Shown: positions 35,442-46,140, counted from the stretch's first letter. The stretch is 64,000 nt of DNA from Marinibium conchae (GCF_015595035.1 NZ_JADNRN010000004.1:1-64000), one strand, 5' to 3'. The notes: generated by a model not told the origin, from the letters alone. A program made the numbers and translations.

Positions 35442-37886
35442 ATGTCTAACGAATTAGCAGAATTTAAAAGCCTGATAAACCAATTAGCACCACATGCAGA
35501 TAAGCCTGAATTTAATCGATTGTTAAACGAAGCCACTGGCGATCTGACGAAAGAAAAACGCTTTTTGTTGAAAATGGAAATGCGACGTTTAGCAAAGCCA
35601 TGTATACGCGCCATCGACCTTAGGATGCGAATAAGCGAGCAATGTGAATTGATATCTTTTCAGGGTATTACTCATTATCTTCATGCTCCTGCTATATCCT
35701 TATTTGAGAACTTATTAAATCGCTATGGCCAATACACATTTGGCGTATACGAAGCGGTTTTATCGCTTGCAGAAGACGAACAACGTGGTGATATTTTTGA
35801 ATTAAGCGCTTCCAATGACTTTATTGAGGAGCTGCCTGCAGGACGAGATGACAACTACCTCGTCGAAAACATCGCCTTACTAGATGTCGAACATCGTTGT
35901 GAAGAGCGCATGAATTATGTTGTTGCGGTAGAGCTGTTCTTTGAAAGTGGGGAAAGTATATTTGCCAGCTCTATCGATATTGGCACCAGAGGTCTCAAAC
36001 TTAAGTTAAAAGATACCGACCAACTTGAGTTGATTAAGGCAAAATCGCAGGTGCTTATCGTTTTTAGAGGTTTTGTTCCTGAGTCGGGGCTCAACAAAGA
36101 AGCAATTCCATACAAGGTAATAAAAGTTACCGGTCATTCGGAACAAGCACGTATTCATCTACAGCGTTCTCTTGAAGACGGTCCCAGCGATTTTAATGAG
36201 TATGTTTCTAAACTCATAAAAGCAAATAAGCGACGCTACAAAGTTAACCTTGATAACGTGATAGATGCTCTCGAAAATAAAATATACGAGCAAGCTTATA
36301 GCAGCACAACACCTGCACTTTCGGTGTTCGTAGATACCAAAGATCACGCCTATCCTATTGCCAAATATGCTTGTATGAACGGTACAAATAAGGAAATTTT
36401 AGATTACTGGCTCGATGAAAATGACCATCAACGCATAGGTTACTTACTCAATCCCAAACGCATACAAACACTGGTAAGTAGCCGAAAAAACAAAAAACAC
36501 TCATGGATCTATGCTTTTACACATATAAAAGATGGCAAAGTCTATTTTTATTCCGCATCTCAGGCAGAGTTGGAAGACAATATCGACCTTAAACAGGTGT
36601 TTTTAAGCTATGCCTCACGCCGAGTAAGTTGGCGCGTTTATCACCTTAGCTATCAAGACATCGACCATAAGTCGGCGCATGTTAAAAGCTCGGTGCCCTC
36701 AGGTATTACTCGAAAGATAGATAAGTTAAATCGGCCCCTTACTGCGCGCTTAGAGTCTAAACTGCAACATCTTTCGCTTATGATTAATATAGCGGATGTT
36801 ACTCACCTTATTGGTCAGCAGTGCTATCAAAAACTCGATCTAGAGCGCAATAAGGTAAAACAACTAGCCGTATTTGGGCATGCGCGAAACAAGCCACCGC
36901 ATGAGCTACTATCGTTTAGATACAAGCAAGAAGAGTTAAGAAAAGAAACTCGTTATAAGTTGCGCACTCCTGTGAAACTTGAAAACTATAACGGTGCTGC
37001 ACAAGCAGTGAGCGAAGACTGTTCTGTAAGCGGTTTGAAAGTGGAACTAGATGAGCCTTTCGAAAGTCGCATAAATTCAAAAATTAGCGCTTCATTTCCA
37101 GAGCTACAAACTAAGACTAATCAGTTTCTGTTAGAAAACCTCAAATATAGGGTGCGTCATATTAGCTACGATAAGCTAGTGCTCCACTTAGAAGCTATTT
37201 CAGAAGATGAATTAAGTGTTGCTGAGCAGTTTTTTAGCCTACTCATTCGCTCAAATAAGGACAAACTTAAATCAGTGAGTAATGAAGAGACGGTTCCAGG
37301 CATGGGACATGCCCTACGTTGTTTACAAGCCAGCTATAGTGCTGATTTTTGTGTTTACTTAATTAAGCAGCTTGGTGATTACTACCCAATAAAGACGAGT
37401 ATGCAGCACCGCCCCGCAAAATGGATGAACATACTCTTGCATGATACGCCTGCGCACAAAGTAAACTTGTCGTGGCTATTTCAAGACAAGCACAAGCATG
37501 ACGCCTTTGTTCGCGAAGCTCTGCGTAAACTAAGAACGGAACCGCGACAAGTTGAGGCTGAACTCTTCATATTTTTTGATCCCAAGGAGATTGAATATGA
37601 TAAAGCGGTTGAAGCAAGATGGGAGAATGAGCTCGCGACTCACCGCTCGAAGGTACAATTCATTCGCAAAGCACAAGAAAAAGGTCAGTTTTTTGCTTTT
37701 AATGTGCATGTTAATAGAGCGACTAAACCCGACACCTCATTTTTAGACCAGGAATTACAGTATTTGAGTCGATATGCCATTCACCGAGCTAAACAACTTG
37801 AAGAGCACATGTGGGATATAGCTGGCCAGCTTTTCCTCAACGAGGTGACCGACGAAGTACTGTATCGCTATCTGCAAAACAACTAA
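35442..37886 (+). CDS. Large PilZ-domain protein (putative c-di-GMP receptor)
   Basis: Protein of 814 residues without signal peptide or membrane segment. A complete PilZ c-di-GMP binding motif lies near residues 498-530: RKETR (RxxxR form) followed by EDCSVSGLKV (D/NxSxxG form). A more degenerate PilZ-like segment is near 155-190 (SIDIGTRGLKLKL). The rest is charged and helix-rich, and I recognise no enzymatic domain. PilZ proteins usually link c-di-GMP to motility, pili or exopolysaccharide, all of which have genes in this window, but its partner is unknown. It is divergent from radA, with AAGGG ahead of the ATG. Confidence 0.75.
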   Translation: MSNELAEFKSLINQLAPHADKPEFNRLLNEATGDLTKEKRFLLKMEMRRLAKPCIRAIDLRMRISEQCELISFQGITHYLHAPAISLFENLLNRYGQYTFGVYEAVLSLAEDEQRGDIFELSASNDFIEELPAGRDDNYLVENIALLDVEHRCEERMNYVVAVELFFESGESIFASSIDIGTRGLKLKLKDTDQLELIKAKSQVLIVFRGFVPESGLNKEAIPYKVIKVTGHSEQARIHLQRSLEDGPSDFNEYVSKLIKANKRRYKVNLDNVIDALENKIYEQAYSSTTPALSVFVDTKDHAYPIAKYACMNGTNKEILDYWLDENDHQRIGYLLNPKRIQTLVSSRKNKKHSWIYAFTHIKDGKVYFYSASQAELEDNIDLKQVFLSYASRRVSWRVYHLSYQDIDHKSAHVKSSVPSGITRKIDKLNRPLTARLESKLQHLSLMINIADVTHLIGQQCYQKLDLERNKVKQLAVFGHARNKPPHELLSFRYKQEELRKETRYKLRTPVKLENYNGAAQAVSEDCSVSGLKVELDEPFESRINSKISASFPELQTKTNQFLLENLKYRVRHISYDKLVLHLEAISEDELSVAEQFFSLLIRSNKDKLKSVSNEETVPGMGHALRCLQASYSADFCVYLIKQLGDYYPIKTSMQHRPAKWMNILLHDTPAHKVNLSWLFQDKHKHDAFVREALRKLRTEPRQVEAELFIFFDPKEIEYDKAVEARWENELATHRSKVQFIRKAQEKGQFFAFNVHVNRATKPDTSFLDQELQYLSRYAIHRAKQLEEHMWDIAGQLFLNEVTDEVLYRYLQNN

Positions 37887-37948
37887 GTCTTTTGCTTTCC
37901 AAGTAAAACTCGCGCTAGTATGAACAAAGAAAATAACTTACGAATGAG

Positions 37949-38470
37949 ATGAGAATGAGAACGATGCTTAAATTCGTGTCTGTGCTTGAAAGCATGCAAC
38001 GCGGTTTGAAACTAGCGATATTGGGCTTTGCTTTTTGTGCCTTAGCCGCATGTGATAATTCTGAGGTGGGAGATGTGTCTTTAGGAGTCTTCACCACCCA
38101 AGATATCAAGCTCAACATTTTAATAGATCCACTGGTACCTGGGGTCACCTGTCATGTTGCAAGTATTGAAGCAAATCTAAGTTTAGCGGATCCTTCAGAT
38201 AGCTCGATTTCGTGTAGACAAACAGGCCAAATCACTGCGATGATGATCGCGCAAATCGACAAGAGTAAATCTGGCGAGCTTGTGTTTAAAAAATCAAAGA
38301 GCATCTTTTTCAAATCCCTAAAAATCAGACGCATATATGATGCAAACTCTCAAACCTTAATGTACGTGTCTTACTCAACCAAAGAAACATCCGGTAGTTT
38401 CAAGCACAGCCTCTCTACTGTGCCACTTTGGGGCACTGAGGCATACCAAAACAAGCCAGAGGCAATATAG
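37949..38470 (+). CDS. creA: CreA-family lipoprotein
   Basis: Matches the CreA (YjeN-type DUF) family: VPGVTCHVASIEANLSLADPSDSS, AISC-like SSISCRQTGQI and ELVFKKSKSIFFKSLKIRRIYD follow the E. coli CreA sequence almost motif by motif. CreA has no established function despite the creABCD name. Unlike E. coli CreA, which has an ordinary signal peptide, this protein has a lipobox (L32-A33-A34-C35), so it should be an envelope lipoprotein. The ATG at 37949 gives 173 residues; the ATG at 37994 would give a more usual signal length. It converges on serB with 20 bases between stops. Confidence 0.85.
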   Translation: MRMRTMLKFVSVLESMQRGLKLAILGFAFCALAACDNSEVGDVSLGVFTTQDIKLNILIDPLVPGVTCHVASIEANLSLADPSDSSISCRQTGQITAMMIAQIDKSKSGELVFKKSKSIFFKSLKIRRIYDANSQTLMYVSYSTKETSGSFKHSLSTVPLWGTEAYQNKPEAI

Positions 38471-38490
38471 GCCCAAAACATGGATTTAAA

Positions 38491-39513
38491 TCAACCAAGA
38501 AGATAAAGCAGCGCCTCAAGCCCAGAGAATCTCACTGCGTTGTCGGCCTTTTCCTGCACTTGCGGCTTGGCACGAAAAGCGAGGCCAGTTCCGGCTCGTT
38601 CCATCATAACTAAGTCGTTGGCGCCATCCCCAACAGCGATAGTTTTTGATAAAGGAATAGCATGTTCTTCGGCACTGTTTTGAAGGATATCTGCTTTTGC
38701 TTGCGCATCTACTACACTACCCAATACTTTACCGGTGAGACGATCATCTTTCACTTCCAAGACATTGCTATAAGCGGCATCAAAGCCAAAATGAGCTTTT
38801 ATATGGTTAGCAAAATAAGTAAAGCCACCCGATGCAATCACCAGAGTCCAGCCTTGACCCTTTAATTCGCTGATAAGTGCAGCGAAGCCAGGCATATATG
38901 GAAGCCTCTGACGGATATTTAACAAAGCACTGAGCTCAACACCAGCTAAGCAATTAACTCGATGATACAAACTCTCGGAAAATGCTATCTCGCCCTGCAT
39001 TGCCTTTTCAGTAACCTCTGCAACCTGCTCTCCTACTCCAGCGAGCTTGGCGATCTCGTCAATGCACTCCATTTCAATCAGCGTGCTATCCATATCAAAT
39101 ACAACTAATCCTGCATCGGCGATATTAATTGGGGGCTTAATAAAAACATCAATAAAAAATAATTCACTTAGCATACGAGCTTTAGATTGCAGGTCTTCGT
39201 CAATATTGCTCGAAAACTGCATGTTGAGTACGCTTTTATCTAGGTAACAATGATATTTGTTTTTCGTAAACTCAACATTATCGGTGCGTAGGGAAAGTGC
39301 TTCAACAATACTTTGTAATAGGGAAAAATTGAAACCGGCACCGACTAAAATCAGTGTGTGAATCTTGCTTTCTTCACCAGCTGACAAAGCTGCCTTGCCA
39401 GCAGACCAAGCTGTATTCGTTATATTAAAGCTTAAGTTGCCATGGGCTGACAAAAGAGTGGCAAAGTTGAAGGTGTTTAGGTCTTGTTGTTGAGCGTGAG
39501 ATATGACTTGCAA
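38491..39513 (-). CDS. serB: Phosphoserine phosphatase
   Basis: HAD-family enzyme that releases serine from phosphoserine, the last step of serine synthesis. The nucleophile D140 and acid D142 lie in VVFDMDSTLIEMECIDE; later HAD motifs are ASGGFTYF near 230 and GDGANDLVMM near 295. The N-terminal 130 residues are the regulatory part seen in gammaproteobacterial SerB. It has 340 residues. The start is TTG with GGA upstream, unusual for this gene but without a better in-frame choice. Confidence 0.94.
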   Translation of the reverse strand: MQVISHAQQQDLNTFNFATLLSAHGNLSFNITNTAWSAGKAALSAGEESKIHTLILVGAGFNFSLLQSIVEALSLRTDNVEFTKNKYHCYLDKSVLNMQFSSNIDEDLQSKARMLSELFFIDVFIKPPINIADAGLVVFDMDSTLIEMECIDEIAKLAGVGEQVAEVTEKAMQGEIAFSESLYHRVNCLAGVELSALLNIRQRLPYMPGFAALISELKGQGWTLVIASGGFTYFANHIKAHFGFDAAYSNVLEVKDDRLTGKVLGSVVDAQAKADILQNSAEEHAIPLSKTIAVGDGANDLVMMERAGTGLAFRAKPQVQEKADNAVRFSGLEALLYLLG

Positions 39514-39647
39514 GAGTTTTCCAGCTAAATACAGGGTTTGTTAAATGATAACCAAACAATGCAACTAATAAAACAAAGACTTGGCAAAAACCCCTAATTC
39601 ACCTATTGTGAACGCTTCAAAATTTCAAAAAGTGAGTATCTCAAAGC

Positions 39648-40238
39648 GTGTTTGCACCTCAATCGAGTAAATTTTCTATTATTAAGCGTATTTCCAATTT
39701 TATATTGGCCGTATTAATAGTGATTATTTGTGTCAATCTATGGCTGATGCACACCAAGAATGCTTACGAGTGGTATAGTTTAGAGTCGGAGCAATTAGGA
39801 AGGAGTTTGGCTTCACAAGCAGCAAGAATGTTGGCTGGGCCCTTGAGTAGCGGCGATACAACCAGTATCGAAAATTACGTTAATACCATTGAAACGGATA
39901 GCTTTGTTAAAGGTACCTCTTTGTTCGATGCAAACGGAAAAGTCATCAAGAGCTTCAACGAGGACTATAGCGTGATTGAGCAGTTCAGAGTGCTCAACGA
40001 GCCACCACTTATTTTTGTTGAAGACATTGTTTTCGATAATAGAACCATCGGTTATGTGAAATTGCTGCTCGACCGCGACGGCATTATCGCTCATCACGAA
40101 GCCTTTAATCAGAACCAACTGATTCAAACCATACTAGCAATGGTACTTACTGGTTTTTGCGCCGCTATAGTAACCCGGCTGTTCTATAAGTTTCGGGAAA
40201 ACTATTGGCTTCATCAGCGCGAGAATAAGAGCGAATAA
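39648..40238 (+). CDS. ahpA: AhpA/YtjB (Smp) family membrane protein
   Basis: Inner-membrane protein of 196 residues with a helix at about 15-35, a periplasmic part of about 110 residues, and a second helix at about 150-172. It is divergent from serB, exactly as ytjB (smp) is in E. coli. In Vibrio vulnificus or E. coli relatives the role is not firmly set (AhpA, haemolysin-activator-like naming). The start is GTG. Its last 25 bases overlap the end of tatD on the other strand. Confidence 0.8.
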   Translation: MFAPQSSKFSIIKRISNFILAVLIVIICVNLWLMHTKNAYEWYSLESEQLGRSLASQAARMLAGPLSSGDTTSIENYVNTIETDSFVKGTSLFDANGKVIKSFNEDYSVIEQFRVLNEPPLIFVEDIVFDNRTIGYVKLLLDRDGIIAHHEAFNQNQLIQTILAMVLTGFCAAIVTRLFYKFRENYWLHQRENKSE

Positions 40239-41014
40239 TTCCTACACGTCACCGTTGCAACTTCTTGTATCGTACATGCCTTCAATTGTGCGAGGGCGTC
40301 TGCAACTCGCGGTAATTGAACAGGCGAGTTTCTTTGGCCCTGAAAACCATTCAAGGGCATGTCTGGTGCATCAGTTTCAAGTAATAGGTGTTGCAGGCTT
40401 ATCGACGCTAAGGCATTTCTGGTTTTTTGTGCTCTCGGATAGGTGATGGTGCCCCCAACCCCTAAGTAAAAACCAAGATCGATATAGGTTTTAGCCAGTT
40501 CAACGCTCCCTGAAAATGCATGAATGAGGCCTCCGCCTTGAAACTTAGTTTTTTTAAGTAAACGTATCAATTGATTGTGGGATTGCCGATGATGCAAAAC
40601 AAGAGGTTTATTAAGTTGTTTAGCGACTTCAATCTGCATTTGAAGAATGCGCGCTTGTATAGGCATATCGAGCATTAACACGCTATCGAGACCACACTCA
40701 CCTATCGCGACTATTTTGTGTTGGTAGCTTTCAGCCAGTTCACAAAAATCGCCCCTAAGTTTGTCACTTCCCTCTTGCAAAGCTGCTTGCATAAAATAAG
40801 GATGGATCCCCAGTGCGATATCGATAAAGAGTTCGGGAGTACTAATACGAGTTTGCAAATCGAGTAGCTTGTTGAACTGCTTATTGTCCAAGCCCGGGAT
40901 AAGAATTCCCTTTATACCATGATCAGCAGCATCCTTTAGCACTTGTGCTCGGTCGTGATCAAAAGCAGCAAGATCGAGGTGACAATGACTGTCGATAAGA
41001 GGCAGGTTAAGCAA
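40214..41014 (-). CDS. tatD: TatD-family metal-dependent DNase
   Basis: TIM-barrel hydrolase (266 residues) of the TatD family, with 3'-5' exonuclease activity in E. coli. The metal-binding HxH is H10-C-H12 near the start, Glu lies in AIGECGLD near 97, and later ligands are HHRQ near 135 and ETDAPD near 213. The only available start is TTG at 41014, because a stop lies two codons upstream; GGTGAG precedes it. It follows pdxH by 11 bases. Confidence 0.88.
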   Translation of the reverse strand: MLNLPLIDSHCHLDLAAFDHDRAQVLKDAADHGIKGILIPGLDNKQFNKLLDLQTRISTPELFIDIALGIHPYFMQAALQEGSDKLRGDFCELAESYQHKIVAIGECGLDSVLMLDMPIQARILQMQIEVAKQLNKPLVLHHRQSHNQLIRLLKKTKFQGGGLIHAFSGSVELAKTYIDLGFYLGVGGTITYPRAQKTRNALASISLQHLLLETDAPDMPLNGFQGQRNSPVQLPRVADALAQLKACTIQEVATVTCRNYSLLFSR

Positions 41015-41025
41015 GGCTCACCATT

Positions 41026-41679
41026 CTAGGGCATGAGGCGCTGGGTTTGCCAAGAGCCGTCGGCAGCTTTGGTATATTCGAAGCGGTCGTGTAAGCGATG
41101 CTCACCACCCTGCCAAAACTCTATTTCATCGGGCTTCACTCTAAAACCACCCCAAAAGTCTGGTAATGGCACCTTCCCTTCAGAGAATTTTTCTTTCATT
41201 TGCATGAATTGGCTAACAAGTAATTCACGAGTCGATATTGGTTGGCTTTGCTTCGACGCCCACGCACCAATTTGGCTATCGTTGGGACGAGAGAAAAAAT
41301 ACTTCGCGACTTCTTTGCGACTCAATGCCTCAGCTATACCATTAACTCGCACTTGCCGCTCCATAATATACCACGGGAAATGCAGTGATACCTTGGGGTT
41401 CTTCGCAAGATCTTGAGCCTTTCGGCTGCCAAGATTGGTGTAAAATACAAAGCCTTCATCTGACAGATCTTTTAATAATACGATGCGCTGACTCGGCCTG
41501 CCCTCGCTATCTACCGTTGCCACCGTCATTGCATTTGGCTCCGGCAGCTCAGCCTCCAATGCTTCGTCAAACCACTGTCGAAAAAGCGCTATTGGATTTT
41601 CTTTCAATGTGCTAGCGCTTAAGCGGCCAAGTTTATATTCTTTTCTAAGTTCACTGATTGCTTTATTAGATTTACTCAT
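41026..41679 (-). CDS. pdxH: Pyridoxine/pyridoxamine 5'-phosphate oxidase
   Basis: FMN-dependent enzyme that forms pyridoxal phosphate from pyridoxine or pyridoxamine phosphate. It has 217 residues (218 in E. coli) and ends in the conserved [24 protein letters not shown]-type tail; FMN contacts are in [18 protein letters not shown] near 65. It sits between era and tatD in the same direction, where many relatives carry recO and pdxJ. Confidence 0.95.
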   Translation of the reverse strand: MSKSNKAISELRKEYKLGRLSASTLKENPIALFRQWFDEALEAELPEPNAMTVATVDSEGRPSQRIVLLKDLSDEGFVFYTNLGSRKAQDLAKNPKVSLHFPWYIMERQVRVNGIAEALSRKEVAKYFFSRPNDSQIGAWASKQSQPISTRELLVSQFMQMKEKFSEGKVPLPDFWGGFRVKPDEIEFWQGGEHRLHDRFEYTKAADGSWQTQRLMP

Positions 41680-41707
41680 CGACGCGCTACCTGTAAATTC
41701 GCTGTGT

Positions 41708-42613
41708 TTAGCCTTTATAGTCGTTATCGTAACCTAAAGATCGCAATGCTCGCTCGTCATCAGCCCAACCAGCTTTGACCTTGACCCATAGTTCGAGGAA
41801 CACTTTGTTATCAAACAAAGCCTCCATATCTTTGCGTGCTTCGGCGCCCATGGTTTTAAGGTGGCTACCGCCCTTTCCTATGATCATTCTTTTCTGGGTT
41901 TCTCGCTCTACCAATATTAAGCCATTGATATGATACACCCCTGATGGTGTAAGTTTGAATTGCTCGATTTCAACCGTAGTTGAATACGGTAGCTCGTCGC
42001 CAGTGAAGCGCATTAACTTTTCTCGGATAATTTCTGCAGCCATAAAACGACTTGAGCGGTCGGTGATGTAGTCATCGGGGAAATAAAAGTCACTCTCAGG
42101 TAACGATTCCAACACCAGCTGGCGTAAGTGTTCTATTTGCTTACCTTGCTTGGCACTGACTGGAATCAGATTGTCAAAATTATGCTTTTCACCTAAAAAC
42201 TTAAGCTGGTCCATCAACTCTGCTTTATTTTCAACCTTGTCAGTTTTATTCACCAGTAGCCAACAGGGGAGATTTGCTTGCTTGATCTTATTCAGCACCA
42301 TTTCATCGTCGTCTGTCCAACGTGTGCCTTCTACAACAAACAGTACTAAGTAAACTTCACCGAGCGAACTTGAGGCAGCACGATTCATTAGCTTGTTAAT
42401 AGCACGCTTTTCGTCAGAGTGCAGCCCTGGTGTATCGACATATATCGCTTGACGATTATCTAGAGTATCAATACCCATAATGCGGTGACGTGTAGTCTGA
42501 GGTTTTCGAGAGGTGATGCTAACCTTTTGACCCAATATTTGATTCAGTATTGTTGACTTCCCAACATTTGGGCGCCCTACTATTGCCACCATCCCGCACT
42601 TTGTATCAGTCAT
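41708..42613 (-). CDS. era: Ribosome-biogenesis GTPase Era
   Basis: Essential GTPase that binds 16S rRNA during 30S assembly. G1 is GRPNVGKST near residue 13, G3 is DTPG near 60, G4 is NKTD near 122, and a C-terminal KH domain carries GKGGSHLK near 245. It has 301 residues. Its ATG lies within the end of rnc (8-base overlap ATGACTGA), coupling the two. Confidence 0.97.
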   Translation of the reverse strand: MTDTKCGMVAIVGRPNVGKSTILNQILGQKVSITSRKPQTTRHRIMGIDTLDNRQAIYVDTPGLHSDEKRAINKLMNRAASSSLGEVYLVLFVVEGTRWTDDDEMVLNKIKQANLPCWLLVNKTDKVENKAELMDQLKFLGEKHNFDNLIPVSAKQGKQIEHLRQLVLESLPESDFYFPDDYITDRSSRFMAAEIIREKLMRFTGDELPYSTTVEIEQFKLTPSGVYHINGLILVERETQKRMIIGKGGSHLKTMGAEARKDMEALFDNKVFLELWVKVKAGWADDERALRSLGYDNDYKG

Positions 42614-43280
42614 GACTTAGTTTCTCTAATGTTATTTTGGCTGCATTCTGTTCGGCTTGGCGTCGGCTTTTTCCCACACCTTTATTTACTGAGTTCAAGG
42701 GTTCAACAGTACAATTTACTTCGAAAGTTTGGGCATGATCTTTGCCCTTAATCGATACCACCTCATATTGGGGGAGTGCTAATTGTCGGGATTGTAAATA
42801 TTCTTGTAGCTGCGTTTTATTGTCTTTTATTTGAATATTCGGGTCGAGTTTTTCGAGTCGCGAAGCAAAAAGCTTGTTAATTGTATTACTTGCCGCATCA
42901 ATTCCACTCTCCAGATATATAGCACCTATCACCGCTTCGACTGCATCAGCTAATATAGAGCTTCTACGATGCCCGCCGCTTTTCATTTCACCCGAGCCTA
43001 ATTTAAGATAGTCTCCGAATTGATGCTCTTTGGCTATTAGAGCAAGCGTATCACCTTTTACAATAGAAGAGCGCATCCGAGTAAGTTTACCCTCTGGTTC
43101 ATTAGGAAACTGCTGATAAAGTACATCAGCAACAACCATTCCCAGTACGGCATCGCCAAGAAACTCAAGGCGTTCATTATGAACTTTAGCAGCACTTCTA
43201 TGCGTAAATGCTTGGTCTAACAGGCTAATGTCAGAGAATTGGTAATCGAGGGCGCTTAGTAGCTTTTTATATGATTTCAT
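42606..43280 (-). CDS. rnc: Ribonuclease III
   Basis: Double-strand-specific endonuclease that processes rRNA precursors and some mRNAs. The signature [16 protein letters not shown] (about 35-50) with its acidic metal ligands and the second acidic site [13 protein letters not shown] near 115 are present, and the dsRNA-binding domain covers about 152-222. It has 224 residues (226 in E. coli). It overlaps era. Confidence 0.97.
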   Translation of the reverse strand: MKSYKKLLSALDYQFSDISLLDQAFTHRSAAKVHNERLEFLGDAVLGMVVADVLYQQFPNEPEGKLTRMRSSIVKGDTLALIAKEHQFGDYLKLGSGEMKSGGHRRSSILADAVEAVIGAIYLESGIDAASNTINKLFASRLEKLDPNIQIKDNKTQLQEYLQSRQLALPQYEVVSIKGKDHAQTFEVNCTVEPLNSVNKGVGKSRRQAEQNAAKITLEKLSHD

Positions 43281-43417
43281 TGTTTATCTTATTGATACCC
43301 TTAAGGTTTGCACCATCACTGATGACGCAAAAAATAACAGTATATTGATGACCACAAACTGAGAACTGTGGCACTAAAAACGAGTGAGCGATAGTTATAC
43401 TAAAGCTCCCTCACTAA

Positions 43418-44344
43418 TTATTGAATACCGCCGCTGCGTTCAAAGCGAATACCAGATGGAACCCACGTGGGTAAAAAGTCTTCTGGTTGACGATCGAACT
43501 CGAAGCTTACCCAAATTAACACGGCTTTACCTACGAGGTTATGTTCAGGGACAAAGCCCCAGTAGCGACCATCTTCACTATTGTCACGGTTGTCGCCCAT
43601 TACAAAATATTCACCCTCTGGCACAATATACTCATCCATCATGGTGCCTGGTTGTTTATAATATCTCCCCACTTCTGCAGGGTGACCAGGATCGACAAGA
43701 ATGCCGTGCTTCTTATCACCTTCACCTTCATTAAACTCCATCAAGAACTTTCTTCTTGCAATATAGTTCGTTTGACCAACAAACTCTTGTGGAACAAGTT
43801 CTTCACTTGGACAAGGGCTTTGCCCTTCACAAGCTTTTGTTAAATAGACTTTTTTATCTCGGTACACGACTTTATCGCCAGGAAGCCCTATCACTCGTTT
43901 GATATAGTCGAGGCTTGGATCTTCAGGGAACTTAAACACCACAACATCACCACGCTCAGGGCTCCCTGTTTCGACTAGTTTGCTTCTGAATATCGGGTCT
44001 TTAATACCGTAACTAAACTTCTCAACGAGAATAAAATCACCCACTAATAGGGTTGGCATCATTGAACCAGACGGTATTTGAAAAGGCTCATACAAAAAGG
44101 AGCGAAACACCATGACCAAGGCAAAAATAGGAAAGAATTGTTTAGCATTATCGACCAGCACTGGCATGTGAGGGTCGGCCTCTTCACCGACAAGTTTCAC
44201 ACTTACGTCATTGCCAACAATGGCTTGACGTTCGGCTATTGCAGCAGCCTTGCGTTTACCAGCAAAAAACACAGCATCAATTAACCAGATTAAGCCCGTA
44301 ATCGCAGTCATTGCGACTAAAAAGATTGCGAAATAATTTGCCAT
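43418..44344 (-). CDS. lepB: Signal peptidase I
   Basis: Cuts signal peptides from exported proteins on the outer face of the inner membrane. Two N-terminal membrane helices (about 3-28 and 68-84) are followed by the catalytic Ser94 in PSGSMMPT and the general base Lys149 in DYIKRVIG; GDNRDNSEDGRYWG near 270 closes the fold. It has 308 residues, somewhat shorter than E. coli (324). Its ATG shares a base with the lepA stop (TAATG). Confidence 0.97.
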   Translation of the reverse strand: MANYFAIFLVAMTAITGLIWLIDAVFFAGKRKAAAIAERQAIVGNDVSVKLVGEEADPHMPVLVDNAKQFFPIFALVMVFRSFLYEPFQIPSGSMMPTLLVGDFILVEKFSYGIKDPIFRSKLVETGSPERGDVVVFKFPEDPSLDYIKRVIGLPGDKVVYRDKKVYLTKACEGQSPCPSEELVPQEFVGQTNYIARRKFLMEFNEGEGDKKHGILVDPGHPAEVGRYYKQPGTMMDEYIVPEGEYFVMGDNRDNSEDGRYWGFVPEHNLVGKAVLIWVSFEFDRQPEDFLPTWVPSGIRFERSGGIQ

Positions 44345-46140
44345 TAATTATCTACCTTCAGAATTGCCAAGAACGCATCTTGTGGCAATTCAACGTTGCC
44401 TACCTGTTTCATTCTTTTCTTACCATCCTTCTGTTTTTGAAGGAGCTTTTTCTTACGACTGATATCGCCACCGTAACATTTTGCAATAACGTTTTTGCGC
44501 AGCTGTTTCACAGTACTTCGAGCTACAATGTGGTTGCCAATAGCTGCCTGAATCGCAATATCAAACATTTGTCGAGGAATGATCTCTCTTAGCTTTTCAA
44601 CCAAATCACGCCCGCGATATTGTGCATTTTCTTTGTGCGTGATAAGCGCCAGTGCATCCACTCGTTCGCCGTTGATCAATATATCTAAACGAACCATGTC
44701 AGCGACATTAAACTTTGAAAAATTATAGTCCAGAGATGCAAAGCCACGACTCGTCGACTTCAATCTGTCAAAGAAATCTAGAACAACCTCCGCCATTGGC
44801 AGATCGTAGGTAACCGCAACTTGCTTACCATGGTATGTCATTGCGGTTTGTACCCCTCGTTTCTCAACACAGAGTGTAATAACATTTCCCAGATACTCTT
44901 GAGGAACAAGAATGTTCGCGGTTACGATCGGCTCGCGAATTTCTTCAATATCGTTTATTGGTGGTAATTTAGAAGGGTTGTCAACTTGAATCACATTGCC
45001 TTTAGTGGTTTTTACTTCATACACAACGGTGGGTGCCGTAGTGATCAAATCGAGATCATACTCACGCTCAAGACGTTCTTGAATGATTTCCATGTGCAGC
45101 ATGCCCAAAAATCCAATCCTAAAACCAAATCCTAGTGCGGCCGAACTTTCTGGCTCGTAGAATAACGAGGCATCATTTAAGCTTAATTTAGCAAGCGCAT
45201 CCCTGAAATCTTCGTAATCGTCAGAACTAACAGGGAACAAGCCAGCATAAACTTGTGGTTTTATCTTTTTAAAACCGGGAAGCGCTTTTTCAGCAGGAGC
45301 TCTCGCCAAAGTAATGGTATCGCCCACTGGCGCACCGTGAATTTCTTTTATTCCCGCAATAATGAAGCCAACCTCGCCGGTACTCAATACGCCAGTATCA
45401 GTTTGCTTAGGCGTGAACACACCCACTTTATCTACCTGATGAACCACGCCGTTTGACATGATTTGTATTTTGTCTTTGGCTTTTAATTCACCTTGAACAA
45501 TTCTTACCAAAGATACAACGCCTTGGTAATTATCGAACCATGAGTCAATGATCAGTGCTTGCAGAGGCGCATCTTTATCTCCAACAGGAGGCGGCACTCG
45601 CTTCACAATTTCTTCGAGCACATCTTCGATGCCGATGCCCGTTTTTGCAGAGCATCGCACTGCATCAATTGCGTCAATGCCAACGATATCCTCTATTTCT
45701 TCCGAAACCCGCTCTGGTTCTGCTTGCGGCAAATCGATTTTATTCAGTATTGGCACAACTTCCATATCTAAATCGATCGCAGTGTAACAATTTGCTAGGG
45801 TTTGAGCTTCGACGCCCTGACCAGCATCAACAACTAACAAAGCGCCCTCACATGCGGCTAGTGAGCGAGAAACCTCATAAGTAAAATCGACATGCCCGGG
45901 CGTGTCGATGAAATTTAGTTGATATTTTTCACCATCTTTAGCTTGATAATAAAGTGTTACGCTTTGTGCCTTGATTGTGATCCCGCGCTCCCGCTCTATA
46001 TCCATAGAGTCCAACACTTGGGCTGACATCTCGCGGTTGGTTAAACCGCCACAGGTTTGAATTAAGCGATCGGACAAGGTCGACTTACCGTGGTCGATAT
46101 GCGCAATGATACTGAAGTTGCGAATGTTCTTTAACTGCAT
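44344..46140 (-). CDS. lepA: Elongation factor 4 (LepA)
   Basis: Translational GTPase acting on stalled or initiating ribosomes. G1 is AHIDHGKST at residues 13-21, G3 DTPGHVDF near 77, and G4 NKID near 131; EF-G-like domains and the LepA-specific C-terminal domain follow. It has 598 residues, like E. coli (599). It lies between rseC and lepB as in other gammaproteobacteria, 197 bases from rseC, with a possible promoter (TTGACG near 46300) in that gap. Confidence 0.97.
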   Translation of the reverse strand: MQLKNIRNFSIIAHIDHGKSTLSDRLIQTCGGLTNREMSAQVLDSMDIERERGITIKAQSVTLYYQAKDGEKYQLNFIDTPGHVDFTYEVSRSLAACEGALLVVDAGQGVEAQTLANCYTAIDLDMEVVPILNKIDLPQAEPERVSEEIEDIVGIDAIDAVRCSAKTGIGIEDVLEEIVKRVPPPVGDKDAPLQALIIDSWFDNYQGVVSLVRIVQGELKAKDKIQIMSNGVVHQVDKVGVFTPKQTDTGVLSTGEVGFIIAGIKEIHGAPVGDTITLARAPAEKALPGFKKIKPQVYAGLFPVSSDDYEDFRDALAKLSLNDASLFYEPESSAALGFGFRIGFLGMLHMEIIQERLEREYDLDLITTAPTVVYEVKTTKGNVIQVDNPSKLPPINDIEEIREPIVTANILVPQEYLGNVITLCVEKRGVQTAMTYHGKQVAVTYDLPMAEVVLDFFDRLKSTSRGFASLDYNFSKFNVADMVRLDILINGERVDALALITHKENAQYRGRDLVEKLREIIPRQMFDIAIQAAIGNHIVARSTVKQLRKNVIAKCYGGDISRKKKLLQKQKDGKKRMKQVGNVELPQDAFLAILKVDN

